In this document: one piece after another, positions 46,476 to 57,826 of the stretch
How the letters are laid out: every line of letters begins with the position of its first letter
How positions within the stretch are numbered: the stretch's first letter is position 1
NCBI GenBank assembly: GCA_036346205.1
Contig: JARFJB010001963.1
Span: 1,421,001-1,485,000, forward strand
From: Vesta saturnalis
Taxonomy: Eukaryota; Arthropoda; Insecta; Coleoptera; Lampyridae
Length of the DNA stretch: 64,000 nucleotides
Direction: 5' to 3'
The notes under the pieces: generated by a model
The model's database searches: none
What the model saw: the letters and a program-made list of their open reading frames with translations, nothing else
Told to the model about the DNA's origin: nothing
Position numbers and translations under genes: made by a program

Positions 46476-49409
46476 CACTTAACATTTCAGTTTTACTGTA
46501 TTTATATTTAACTTTAGTGGGAACGTTCAGTTGCCTGTCTCTCTCTTTCTTTTTTTTCCAGTATTTGCTGCGAATTAACCTATTTACTATACAAAATAAA
46601 GGGGCCTTTCCGACAAAATTTTGTAAATAATTTGTGAATAACGAATATTTTAACTTTCATATAATTTTTGGGGTGTTGTTGTGAAACCACAGCATGTGTA
46701 CGTTAAGTAAGTTTTGGTTATTAAAACGCTTGTCTAGCGTATGTACATGTTTCTCTTTCAGCTTCTGCGTAATGAAAGATCTTTCTCTTTCATTTCCGAA
46801 AGTTAAACGTAATTAATGTTGCATTATAACTTTTTTTGGGTTTGATGTAAAAACCCTCTGTACTTGCGAACGTTGCGATTAATTTCTTTTTGGGACTATT
46901 TGGGTGTTAACCGTATTGGTTATGATTTTACTTTTAGTTAGAGAAAATAAAAAGAAACAAAGATTTAACTTCATTTCATCTTATTTGGTTGATTCTGTAT
47001 CTACCCTTATTTTAAAAATTACATGTTTGCGTTACACTACAACTTTTTTTTCTTATTCTCTCTTCTCCCTTTTTGTCTCCTTTCCTTTAATTCCCTATTC
47101 ACCTCTTTAGACGTCGTTATCCAGAAGTCGGGGTCACGTAACTTTGGGGAGCGACTTCTGGCGTCTAATATTACTCCAGAATTTTTTTGCCCCTCCTCCC
47201 CCCGAACCGTACTGTGCTAGACGGTTTCTGTGCTATCTGTAGGTGAATGCAGAACCCTTTCCTTTTTCCTCCGCTTCCCATTTAAACACGTGACAACATT
47301 TTTGCTTGTATTTAAGATATCCAAGGGCTCTCAACAGCTACACCTGCCGAGCAACAACAAGAAAGTCCACACCACACCACAAACTAACTACAACATCCAT
47401 ACGAGGACTTTATTCTGGAATCCACCAACAACAAAACATGAGGTCAATAGGCATACCATTAAACATACATGCCTTGAAAAGGAATAAGGCTCTTGAACAG
47501 TGCACCACCAAACATCACTCTAATCTACATATTATATTTTATCATTATTGTACTTTGTGTTGGACTCTACATAAACTGTTAACTCGGTTAAATTAAGTTA
47601 AACGAATAAAAGCACTTAACAGACATAACTGCATATTATAGGAATGGTATTCATTGATTAGCAAAGCACAACATAAATAATTTCAGGCTTTAGGAACAAT
47701 CCAAATTATACACCTTGAATTTTTGTATTGCATACATCCTTTTAGTGCGGTAAAGCAATAAAATCTAATTAAAACATCATGTATGCTGCGTTATTTTACA
47801 GTTTTCATTTGCACACGAGGACCATGTTGAAAATTTAACTATATTTTAACATCGTAAAATTTCCATTCAACAAGCACAATATTTGTAATAAAGACAACAT
47901 TTGAAATAAAATGGCAAAATATGTTCGTAAATGAATACTGCCACAGAAAAACAAAGCGCTTTTATATTCGTATATCACGAGCAATCTAAATTTGGCTATA
48001 AATTATAAAAGTTTTTGTTAAAAAAAAACAAGAAAAACTAGGCGAGACCTGCAGCTTTCTCAATGTTCTTTCTCAACATTTGCATAATGTATGCTGATAT
48101 ATATTTTATGTCTCCAGCCTTATGTGCTAGGAAGCTCAACCTCTTCGCTATTTATTTGTGACAATTTATTTGCATGTAACAATGTACTTCTCCAAGAATT
48201 TAAACTGTTCACAGAACTAAAAAAACTAGGTTAATCCATACCTTAGCAACTATTATATCCCTGATTGTGCCGCTGGATACCATTTGTATCCCCTTTAGAA
48301 AAAGTTGATGTTGTATTAGACGGTCAGACAGTTCTAATAATGAAGTTATAAATTATGTTGCAAACTGATAACGTCTATCTAATATACGGTTTTAACACGC
48401 GATACGTATGAGTGTGTTCAGCTTTTGTTATTTATTAGCGAGTTATTATTAATGCAGATATAAATGTGCACATATAACAGAATGTGTGGTTAACAAGAAA
48501 TTAGTACTTGAAGTCTTTCCAGAAAATCTCAGATTCTGGATTCGTTGCCATACGGCTGCAGTTAATACTTGCTTCTCGTATTTCCACAATAAATAACAGG
48601 ACTTCGCGAGAATATTGCCAGGAACTATAAACCGCAAAAACGATTTTTGTTGTAAAGAACTATGGGATTTCAATGAACCGAGAGTTGTATTATTGACTAT
48701 TTTTTTTAGTATTATAGAACACTTGGTCTTTTTAACATTTTGCGATCGCAATATCAAAGACGATGTATTATTTTCAAATGCTATTGTTAGGGTTTATAAT
48801 ACGTTACCATCAAAACGTACGCGTGTATACCTATTATACTCAGTAATAACTTTCTATATATAAAACAATTAAGTTACCTCAAAATGCTAGACAACTACCT
48901 TGAATCCCTATACGAGCTTAATTCTATTGATCCGAATTTACAAGAAATGTAGTAAACGCTTTGCATTATACGGTTTTATACTCGTATTAGCGGTGTAGGT
49001 TTGATTTGTTCCTTGTATATTTTTGATAGTTTCAGCAATGAATATTATTTTAAATTAGGTAAAGAGACCATGGGAAGCAGTGGAGGTAAAGTACATTTTT
49101 TTCCAATTATATCATAAGTATTTAATTTAATTAATAACAAATAGAAATTATACATTAGTACTTACATCATGAAAATTACTATCATTTCCAATTAAACAGT
49201 ATAATTAAAAATTTGAATCAGCGAACTGAAGTAGTTATTTACCTAACTAGTTCGGAAAGTTAATTTTCCGGCATGAGCACTTTGTTTGCAGTACGACCGT
49301 AGGGAGTGCTGTATTTAGTGTGAATTCGGGAAAATATGTTCCGAACAAGTTAGGTACACAGTTTTTTGTAACGAATAAATCAATAAAATTAAAAACAAAT
49401 AATTCAACA
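46476..49409. other. No gene; hairpin at 47121-47161
   Basis: No recognised frame. At 47121-47130 and 47152-47161 a perfect 10-bp inverted repeat (CCAGAAGTCG / CGACTTCTGG) encloses a 21-nt loop in less AT-rich sequence. Its role is unknown. T-rich stretches follow at 47035-47110. Confidence 0.4.
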
Positions 49410-49545
49410 TTAAAAATTATTATCAATTTTATTAAATACATAAATTAAAAGTTTACCTCGAGTAGGATTTGAACCTACGACCTGTACTTTGCTAGAGTAC
49501 TGCGCTAACCAACTGCGCTATCAAAGCACAAACCCCAATCGATGT
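49410..49545 (-). repeat. tRNA-headed SINE, copy 2
   Basis: Minus strand: TTTACATCGATTGGGG start, tRNA-like head, then GTAAAC-TTTTAATTTATG and TATTTAATAAAATT. Same layout as copy 1 at 6272. Confidence 0.65.
49454..49527 (-). tRNA. tRNA-Ala(AGC)-like head of SINE copy 2
   Basis: The cloverleaf has D arm GCGC/GCGC, anticodon stem GTACT/AGTAC with loop CTAGCAA (anticodon AGC) and T arm GTAGG/CCTAC. The acceptor GCTTTGA/TCGAGGT pairs with several wobbles, so it is weaker than copy 1. Confidence 0.45.
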
Positions 49546-49679
49546 AAATTAATGGAAATGAACCTGCAATTACGCAAGGATTCATACATACCAAAGCAAC
49601 TTGACTAATATTAAGTTATTATTATAAGATTTTCTTATGAACGAGTAAGTTCAAAGGTAAATATGTAATTAAAATTATT

Positions 49680-49790
49680 ATTAATTTTATTAAATACATA
49701 AATAAAAAGTTTACCTCGAGTAGGATTTGAACCTACGACCTGTACTTTGCTACAGTACCGTGCTAACCAACTGCGCTAAATTGTTTGGTT
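49680..49790 (-). repeat. tRNA-headed SINE, copy 3, damaged
   Basis: The tRNA-like part at 49712-49785 keeps anticodon loop GTAGCAA and T arm, but the 5' acceptor half no longer pairs and the TTTACATCGATTGGGG start is missing. The tail AAACTTTTTATTTATGTATT is kept. About 185 bp upstream (on its own strand) of copy 2. Confidence 0.6.
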
Positions 49791-49922
49791 TTTTAATTCT
49801 AAAGGGATTGGTAGCATAGCCGGCATTGTAATTTTGCATTGTTGTTATGGTTATATGTCAACAAACATTCAAACGTTGAGTCGCCATTTTCTTTAAAATT
49901 ATTTTTGTTAAATTTGTGAAAA

Positions 49923-50990
49923 ATGTGTGATTCCGAAGAAATTCTGACGCCACCTGATGTTAAAGAAGCAGCCATTAAGGCAGCATTGAATTTGCTTCCT
50001 CAAGAAAGTCAAGGGAGGTATATGACCGCCTATAAGAAGTTTCTTGATTGGTGTAAGGAGAAGAACGTAACAAAATTTACGGAAAATTGTATGTTGGTCT
50101 TTTTCCAAGAACAAAGTCAAAAATCAATGCGGGCTATTTATTCAATGATAAAATTGTGTTTAATGGTCTACGAAAATGTCCATATTTCAAAATTTTATAA
50201 TTTAATTGCATTTATAAAAAAAGCGACAGAACACAACAAACCTCAAAAATCTGCAAATTTATACATGAAGCACCTGATTCGTCCTACCTGATGCAGGTAA
50301 TAAATTACTCGTCACTTGTACAGGTTTTATTAAGATTTTAAATATTACCTTTAGATAGCTTTAATATTAGGTATTTCTGGTGCATTAAGAACGGAAGATT
50401 TGTGCAAAATGAAGCCTGCTCACATTGAGTTTCGAAATTACGTGGTAGTAGTAACTATTCCAGAAACCAACACAGGCATTCCCAGGTTGTTTGCCATCAC
50501 AAACCCTTCATGGATCGATAAGCTAAAAAAATATCACAATATGAGAAAAGCAAACCATTTACGCTTTTTCCTAACTTACCTTAATGGAAAATGTATAAGC
50601 ATTTCTGGGCATAAACACAATTGGAAAAATCCCAATGAAAATTGCTCAATACTTGAAATTTGAACATTCATGGACACCCACTGGTAGAAGCAACCTTGTT
50701 GGCAAATCGTGGAGAGGGGTTGGTTGAAATGAAACAACTTGGGGGATGGAAATCATTAGCAGTTTGTGAATCATACATTCAAGATTCCCTACGCAATAAA
50801 ATTGAACTATCTAAAAGAATGCAGGCACTGCAGCCTTTGCAACAGATAGCCTATCAACATCATCTATCACATTCATTATTCACAGATAAAACCAAGTGTC
50901 CTCCGACAATTATACAACAGAACGTTGAATCAGTTCCAGGGATAGAAATTAAAGATTGTAGTAACTGCACCATAGATGTGCGGATTTTCT
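49923..50990 (+). pseudogene. Crypton-like tyrosine recombinase, copy D
   Basis: Exon 1 (from ATG 49923): MCDSEEILTPPDV, ALNLLPQESQGRYMTAYKKF, LDWCKEKNVTKFTENCMLVF. After a one-base shift it reads FIHEAPDSSYLMQ to a donor at 50297. The 58-bp intron (50297-50354) ends CTTTAG. Exon 2: IALILGISGALRTEDLCKMK with the first catalytic Arg. A second shift near 50640 gives GHPLVEATLLANRG, where the usual H-x-x-R-R is changed and the second Arg is lost, and MKQLGGWKSLAVCESYIQDS with Trp and Tyr. Two frame breaks. SINE copies 2 and 3 lie just upstream. Confidence 0.8.
50297..50354 (+). other. Intron in Crypton copy D
   Basis: GTAATA donor and CTTTAG acceptor join LMQ to IALILG in the frame expected from copies A and B, which read through the same point without this intron in B. 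Confidence 0.55.
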
Positions 50991-50999
50991 TCGTGATCA

Positions 51000-52218
51000 T
51001 CGGCAGAAGAACATTAAGATTTTTTAATTTGATGTTAGTTAATTACTTACCTACCATTTTGTTAATTTGTTCAATAATAAAACCATTATTTCTTGTGTTA
51101 TCGGTTGGCATTTATTTGAGGTTGGGTTGCATTTATTAACCTTATCGAGTTATGACTGAGCGGCTAACGTACGTGCGCTTTGAGTAAGGCTTACATTTTA
51201 ATTATTATTTGTTTTAAAATGAAAAATACTAACAAATAGTAATAAATATATATCAATATCAAAAATTATATCAAAACATTGCCTTGTCGCGTGTAATCGT
51301 TACTTTTAATACATAAACAAAAAAGTGGTATATAACTAAATACATAAACTTTTTTGTTTATGTATTTAATTTGACATAAGGCTCGGCCTTATATTTTATC
51401 CCTCGGCTACGCCTCGCGTAAAAACAACGGCCTCGCACCAAAAAATGTGTAAACAGCGCACTTGTTACGATAATAACTATTTCCGTGCATCGGGAGTAAC
51501 CGGAAAATACATCTTTTAAAGCTATGAGTACAAAAAAACATTTTCTCTTCTATTATTCGAGTAGATTCTATCAAACTTTTTGTTAACTTTTAATGTAATT
51601 GTATTTTAAGCTTTGATCTAAGGTGTACGAAAGGACATAAATTTCATCCCTCTTACTTCTTAAACCGCCGATTCACCAACAGAAATCTTAAGGTGCAGAC
51701 TTGGGTTTTAAACATTTATGTCAAATTTTACACCTCATACTCATTACCCCGCAGCTCCAGCATCACTAGATATCACTGAGGTGTACCACATTCAAGCCTT
51801 AAACATTTACGCCAGTTGCACACAATGTTTCTCAAACTTGGAGTTCTTAGGGAATAAAGAAAATTACATTAAGCTCTCTTACACCTTTCGCACAAATCAT
51901 CAGTTAAATTTCTAATTTTTGACTGATAAAAGTCATTTGTCTCGACTCCAAAAACTTCCTTTTAATCAAACATTGCTAAAAGTGCTAAATATTAAGATTC
52001 CAGGTACATAAATAAATGAAAAAAAAACAACTCTATGGAGTTTAAGATATTGAGATCCGCTCGTTATACTTTTTACCCCGCAAGTCGACTTCCACCAAAA
52101 ATCACTCGTGGTCTAGATATTCAACTCACCTATGTCAGATTCAAATGTAATAGCTTTTCAAGCGTTTAGTTTTTGCGGACCAAATAAAATCAAATTTATC
52201 CTTTTTAGATTTCAAGCC
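51000..52218. other. No gene; perfect hairpin at 51338-51367
   Basis: AAATACATAAAC at 51338-51349 and GTTTATGTATTT at 51356-51367 form a perfect 12-bp hairpin with a 6-nt loop. The arm matches the SINE tail word TTTATGTATTTAAT. The rest is unassigned; GC-richer words such as CTCGGCTACGCCTCG at 51403 look like part of an old repeat. Confidence 0.4.

Positions 52219-52253
<35 letters not shown>
52219..52253. repeat. Short (TA)n tract
   Basis: TA repeat interrupted once by TG; no element end recognised beside it. Confidence 0.85.
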
Positions 52254-52254
<1 letters not shown>

Positions 52255-52879
52255 TGAAAAGAGATAAGGATGTATACTATTTTTCCTTAATATTCGATGA
52301 ACAAGAAGTATAGCTGATATTGTCTTCGAGCAACGGAGCGGGTACTTCGGGTTCATTTTCCACTTCGTATAATACATTTTCTTTCACTTCGGGTACCATG
52401 GACGACCCCTGTTACCACCAAAAGGTGCAAACCTCCGAGTTTCCCTCAAGTGCTGATCTAGCCGTCGAAAAATGTTAGCATCGGGATGTCTCTAAGCTGG
52501 ATAACTTTCAGCATATAAAGTAGTAGTTCGAAGAGAATTGCAGTCATTCGCCTAATATCAAATGCATATCTCCGAGAAAGTAACGACACAAAACGATTAT
52601 TAATCGCATAACAATAAGCACGAAGCTGAAAAAACTATACTATGAAAAATTAAGGAACAATAAAAGTAAGAACACAAACTAGGAAACAATAATGATGCAA
52701 AATTTTTCAAGCACAAATTCGACACAACGACTTTTCAGACTTTCAAAAATGGCATTAACGACAAACCTTGTCACTTTTTGCGAAAAAGTGCTTATTTGAG
52801 ATGCCACAAAATTGTCAAAATTTATGAGCGACAAAGTCTTAGTATTTAAAATATCTAGTGTGGAACAACACACGACCTT

Positions 52880-53520
52880 CTAACCTACAAAGTGGACATT
52901 GATGTAAATAAAATAAATTTAATAATAGTATTTTTAAGAGAATGATAATACCCCTTTTTTAATACGTTCATAACGAAAATAGGCAACATTGTAAACAACA
53001 AAACAGCAATCTGTGTCAGATGGGCGTTTAAAACATCACGTCAGATAGATAGATAGATGCTACCTTGAAAAAAATTTCAAAGCCGCTCCTTCTATGAAAA
53101 CGTGGATAATACAGTTTAAGCATTTTTCATCCCATTTAACTAATTTTTAATTCATTTTGGTTTCGTATTAAAATACGTTATAAAGAAAAGTTATCTGAAA
53201 TTAAATTATCTTAAAAATACGTTTTCACATTTTCTTACATCGTTATTCAGATATTTAAAAAATTTTAATTCCTCCTTAGGAATTTTTTTTCCAAATTACC
53301 CTTCGTATCAAAAAGTTTCACAGAATATAATTAATTGATATGTTTAACATCTATACCTAGGTATTTTTATAACTTTGAAATATGCAGCTGTTTCAGAAAT
53401 TTTTGATAAAATTCAAAAACTGTCGCTAATATATATCTCCGTCGCTCGATTTCTCCCAAAATCTAATTAACTCCAGGAGAAATGAAATGTAGCTAAAGCA
53501 CATTTCAGGTACGTACACAA
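52880..53520 (+). repeat. Microsatellite-carrying repeat, copy 5
   Basis: From CTAACCTACAAARTGRA (52881) through TTCATAACGAAAATAGGCAA, GCGTTTAAAACATCACGTCA, CTTCTATGAAAACGTGGATA and AATACAGTTTAAGCATTTTT to AATATGCAGCTGTTTCAGAA, TTTCTCCCAAAATCTAATTA and ACTCCAGGAGAAATGAAA, in the same order as 7440-8200. This is the longest unbroken copy, and its right end runs into the AC array. Confidence 0.65.
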
Positions 53521-53765
<245 letters not shown>

Positions 53766-53805
53766 TAGGCGCAGCAACGCGCGTCGTTTACGGCTAGTAT
53801 ATATA

Positions 53806-55545
53806 CAGGTATGGAAAAACATTCTTGCGCGTTGACTTCTAATAAGCTAGAAAGAAACCCAATAAGCAAAAGTGTGAGAGAGAGAGATAACTTTACCGAT
53901 GTTGCCACTTGTACATATTTGCATGTAGGCACAAAATATGAACAATTTAAGTCTCCTTCAATCTAGCTTCAACATTTCTAACGAAACCAAAGCAATTAAG
54001 ATGATGTTGAAAAGTCACGGGTTCTTTGAAACTATTAAGTAAATATTTTACACTTAAACATTACATGATAATACCTTAAATATCGAAGTTTATTTTAATT
54101 GCGAATTTATGACATGATTCGATTACTACTCGTAAGAAGAACCAAGAAGAAACTTACGAGAGCTACAAACAAGAACGTTAACATTTGCATTGATAGTTTA
54201 AGGTTTAACTTTAGCATCATAATTTTTATTGAAAAACCAACTATTTTTGAAAATGAACAGAATACACTTTTTTTCAAAACTCTACTTTATAAAATTTTCG
54301 AAAAAACCTCCACCTTGCGCACGGCAGTAGCCCAATCTGTGATAAAATTCAGTTCAGTGTTTTCTAACATTTCTTGGGTGATGCTGTTTAAAGAGTCTGT
54401 AATTTTGACACGAAGTTCGTACAAATTGTTAGCACGTTCATGCGTGTGCCCACAAATTTGCTGGGATACGTATCCCCAAACAAAAAAATCGTTCGGCGCG
54501 ATATCAGGTGAACGAGGAGGATATTTAATAGTACCTTTTCCACTAATAATAGGGTCAGGGAACGTAGTTTCCAAAAACTGTTGAACTCTTATTGCAGTAT
54601 GAGCAAGACAGCCATCTTCTTGATACCAAATGTCATCAAAATTTATATTGAGGCGTGGAACTATCTGGTTTCTCAACAGTTCTAAATATTTGTCCGCATT
54701 CAAGTTCCCGTTGATAAAAAATGGACCAATTATGGAAAAATTCCTGCCCACACATTAAATTTTTTGGGGTATTGTGTCTGGTAAGGAATACTAATGTGTT
54801 TGTTTTCCCGAGAGTAACCAACAGCGACAGACGGATTGTGATGGCCATGTAAGTTAAAAGAACACTCGTCGGTAAACAAAATATTTTCAATAAAATTTTC
54901 GTTTTCATTATACCTTCACAATCTTTTGGAAAAATTTCCTGTGTAGTTTGCTACTTATAGCAATGGTATTTATTCCTTTTCACGATACTGCGAACTGTTC
55001 TTGGTTCAATATTCATTTCTTCAGCAATTTGTGTACTATTGCACGAAAAATTAGTTTCTGCTAAACTACACACTGCAACCTCTTGGAGTTTTGCGCTCTT
55101 CGTTTAAGTTACGACCAGTATGCTCACCATCATTACTAGCAATGCTACTGCATTTTCTACAATTATTTAAACATTCACATCTTTCAAATTTACAAACAGT
55201 ACGCATAATCGTACTTTCTGATGGAATTGGCCTGTTTTCAAAGGAAAAAGCAAACCTGTCCATTATTTCTTGTGCAATGCTTCCTGAATAATACCACTTA
55301 ATAATCTGTATTTTATCTTCAGTGGAATACATGAGCATTGTGTCGGACTTGCAAAAACACTGATTTTCAATTTTCGTTGACAGTCGCAATTAAATATGTC
55401 ATTGATACTAGCCTATTTAAGAGACGCATATATGGCATTAGCGCTTTTAGTTTGTTGTGTATTTTATCTCACTTAGCACGTGAACAGATTGTACTGTCTT
55501 TGTTTTACTTATTATAAGTCTGACCCTCGATAATATTTGCCATAC

Positions 55546-55548
<3 letters not shown>
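53806..55548 (-). mobile_element. ITm element with short TIRs, TA-flanked
   Basis: Left end TA-CAGGTATGGAAAAACATTC; right end, reversed, TA-CAGGTATGGCAAATATTATC. Nine outer bases are identical, the inner ones partly. Length 1743 bp. Left flank is TATATA; the right end runs into the (TA)n tract 55549-55608. A broken transposase is inside on the minus strand. Confidence 0.8.
54287..55340 (-). pseudogene. ITm transposase in the 53.8-kb element
   Basis: N-terminal helix-turn-helix: MYSTEDKIQIIKWYYSGSIA and PIPSESTIMRTVCKFE; then in another frame NSTQIAEEMNIEPRTVRSIV and KRNKYHC. After a gap, FTDECSFNLHGHHNPSVA-like sequence (first Asp, 54870 region), then 54751-54287 is open: FFINGNLNADKYLELLRNQI, DDIWYQEDGCLAHTAIRVQQ (second Asp) and YPPRSPDIAPNDFFVWGYVS (third Asp), with 36 residues between the second and third Asp. 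All three acidic residues can be read, but three or more frameshifts divide them. Confidence 0.75.

Positions 55549-55608
<60 letters not shown>
55549..55608. repeat. (TA)n bridge between two ITm elements
   Basis: Exactly fills the gap between the right end of the 53.8-kb element and the left end of the 55.6-kb element, about 30 units. Confidence 0.95.
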
Positions 55609-55611
<3 letters not shown>

Positions 55612-56957
55612 GGTTATTACAAATGATGTTCATGATTTCAAGCATACATAAATCGAGTTTTATTCGTTTTACAAATATAAAAAATAGTTACATTTGAAGG
55701 AAAACTCAAAAAGTTTCATAACAGGTATTCAGAATTACAAATGTTCAATATGGGAGCCCCTTGTGACACGACAGATGTCAAGCCTGTAATCAAGCTCTAG
55801 CCATACCTTGTCGAGAGTTTCTTGATTGATTGTTTCGATGGCATTGGCAATCCGTCGCTGGACATCAAGTATGCTCTGTGGTAATGGTGGTGTATACACT
55901 TTATCTTTGATGTATCCCCACAAGAAAAAATCACAGGGGGTGATATCTGGAGATCTTGGAGGCCAGTTCAAGAGTGCGCCATCATTTGGACCAACGCGCC
56001 CGATCCATCTCTCAGGTAGCAGATTGTTAAGTTCAGCCCTAACACCCAAGTGGTAATGTGGAGGTGCCCCATCCAATTGCAGAATGAAATCTGGGGAATC
56101 TTGCTCTAATTGTGGTATAAGCCATTCCGTCATCATGTCCAAGAAAACCATTCCATTTATTGTTTGTTCAATAAAGAAGAAAGGCCCGTACAGTTTATTG
56201 TAAGCAATAGCACAAAACACATTAACTTTAGGAGAATCACGCACGTGCTCAATGTAAGCGTGTGGGTTCTCTGAGCCCCATATTCTTACATTATGTCTGT
56301 TTACTTTACCACATAAGTGGAACGTTGCTTCATCACTAAAGACCACACGCTGTAAAAAGTTTTCATCCTCAATCAAGACTTGCATGCTCTCACAAAAAGA
56401 GTCTTTTAACTTTGTCATTTTGTTTTAATGCTTGAAGCAGTTGAAGTTTGTAAGGTTTGAATTTAATACGTTTACGTAAAATTTTCCAAACTGTTGGCTG
56501 TGGTATACCGAGCTCTCTGCTGCATTTAACAGTAGATTTCTGTGGACTGCGGGTAAAACTTTCCCTTACCTGCTCCACAACTTCATTGCTCACTGACGGC
56601 CTTCCAGTTGATTTCTTTTTACAAATGCAGCCATTTCTCTTAAACTTCAAGTACCGCTTGCGAATAGAGTGATTGCTAGGAGGATCTTCATTAAATCTGG
56701 TTCTAAAGTGACGTTGAACACTAATAACTGATTGGTTAACGTGATAATCTAGCACACAAAATTCTTTCTTGTTTTCAAATTTAGCCATTGCACAAAACTG
56801 TCAACAATGGACTTAAGAAACAACTGATACATACCGAAATCAATGTAAACAAAACTTTATGAGTTTTTCTTTCCAGCGGTACCAACCAAAATGGTTTTAA
56901 AACATAATATTCCAGTGACATATGCAATCGAAATCAGGAACGTCATTTGTAATAACC

Positions 56958-56960
<3 letters not shown>
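55609..56960 (-). mobile_element. Near-intact ITm element, TA-flanked
   Basis: Ends CAGGGTTATTACAAATGA and the same inverted, with about 30 of 33 bases identical (CAGGGTTATTACAAATGA, GTTCNTGATTTC). Length 1352 bp. TA repeats adjoin both ends. The interior is almost all transposase (56788-55735, minus). It is the best preserved transposon in the window and likely the most recent insertion. Confidence 0.9.
55735..56788 (-). pseudogene. ITm transposase with a single frameshift
   Basis: Two open frames overlap at 56390-56418. The first (56788-56390, 132 codons) has a DUF4817-like start MAKFENKKEFCVLDYHVNQS, the helix-turn-helix part (STVKCSRELGIPQPTVWKIL) and ends LKQNDKVKRLFL. The second (56418-55735, 227 codons) has VVFSDEATFHLCGKVNRHNV (first Asp), VNVFCAIAYNKLYGPFFFIE, FILQLDGAPPHYHLGV (second Asp) and WPPRSPDITPCDFFLWG (third Asp), with 41 residues between the second and third Asp. 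The break is a one-base change in a run of five T (coding strand) near 56398. No other stop is seen. Spacing recalls DD41D families such as rosa. Confidence 0.85.

Positions 56961-57022
<62 letters not shown>
56961..57022. repeat. (TA)n microsatellite right of the ITm element
   Basis: About 31 TA units between the ITm element and PLE2. Confidence 0.95.
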
Positions 57023-57029
<7 letters not shown>

Positions 57030-57079
57030 AATATGGTATCGGGATGCGGTCTAGTTAAAATGAAAACGACTCTTTATTT

Positions 57080-57120
57080 AATTCAAGCTTTCGAAATACT
57101 TTATTTCTTCATCAGGAATC
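57080..57120 (-). ncRNA. Hammerhead-ribozyme-like motif, PLE2
   Basis: Minus strand: stem I half GATTC, CTGATGA (57115-57109), one A (57108), stem II GAAATA/TATTTC (57107-57102 and 57098-57093) with loop AAG, GAAA (57092-57089), palindromic AGCT formed with the last A, U as cleavage base, and stem I half GAATT (57084-57080). Stem I has 5 pairs including one G-U. The core is the same as in PLE1 while stems I, II and III differ and still pair. Confidence 0.6.
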
Positions 57121-57359
57121 TGTGTAAAATGAACATGTGAGAAATAATCCATTAATATCATAAAGACTACTTACTAAATGCGAGAATTATAAACTAACTA
57201 ACATTATTGTACAGAAGAATTGATTACAATTTAAAATCACAACTTAAAAAGAAGACAGTAATTGAAGTATTTCAAAATTTAAAAAATTGACATGTATACC
57301 TACTGCGTTACAAACTAAAATTCTTAGAAGATATGATTTATGTAACATGTTGTACTGAA

Positions 57360-57656
57360 TCAATTAAAATTAGTACTCAGAATATATGAATAGTTGTTGC
57401 TTAGATTATCTAGATCAGTTTTGTAATTTAAAGTATCTTGAGTACTGAATATGTGAGTCATTTCAAGGAAAAGTCGGCTTCTATGATTAATTTCTGTGTC
57501 TAAAATTTTAACTTTAGAAAAATTTGGAATATGATTGATGTTTTTACTATGTTTTGCTAAAGCACAAGAATTTTTCCCTATTTTATAGTCACTTCTATAC
57601 TGAGTAAGTCTTGTTTTAAGCCATTGTGATGCTTGTCCAATATATACTTTATTATT
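57360..57656 (-). pseudogene. PLE2 GIY-YIG endonuclease C-terminal part
   Basis: No ATG, but the frame is open for about 97 codons to a TGA at 57362-57360: NKVYIGQASQWLKTRLTQYR, SDYKIGKNSCALAKHSKNIN, ILDTEINHRSRLFLEMTHIF. It starts exactly at the YIG box (KVYIG), keeps the Arg in TRLTQYR and a Glu in FLEM. The GIY box and the RT are missing; upstream the frame meets a TATAA-rich junction with the right arm. Homologous in order to PLE1 but clearly a different family. Confidence 0.75.
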
Positions 57657-57787
57657 TATTATTATATTATATTATATTATTTACATTTCGAAAGCTTGAA
57701 TTAAATGAAGAGTCGTTTTCATTTTTAACTAGACCGCATCCCGTTACCATATTTTTATAATAACTACGGTCGTTACTTCCCCTAAAC

Positions 57788-57790
<3 letters not shown>

Positions 57791-57822
<32 letters not shown>
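57791..57822. repeat. (TA)n microsatellite
   Basis: About 16 TA units about 30 bp outside PLE2. Confidence 0.95.

Positions 57823-57826
<4 letters not shown>

Larger units (their letters stand above)
57023..57759 (-). mobile_element. Penelope-like fragment PLE2 with inverted ends
   Basis: The left arm 57023-57096 and right arm 57686-57759 are inverted copies (TTATANAAATATGGTANCGG, GATGCGGTCTAGTTAAAA, CGACTCTTYATTTAATTCAA). Between them lies the C-terminal GIY-YIG part of a Penelope-like protein on the minus strand. The layout, an inverted copy of the 3' end fused to a 5'-truncated body, is the same as in PLE1, but the sequences are unrelated at the DNA level. Confidence 0.75.
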
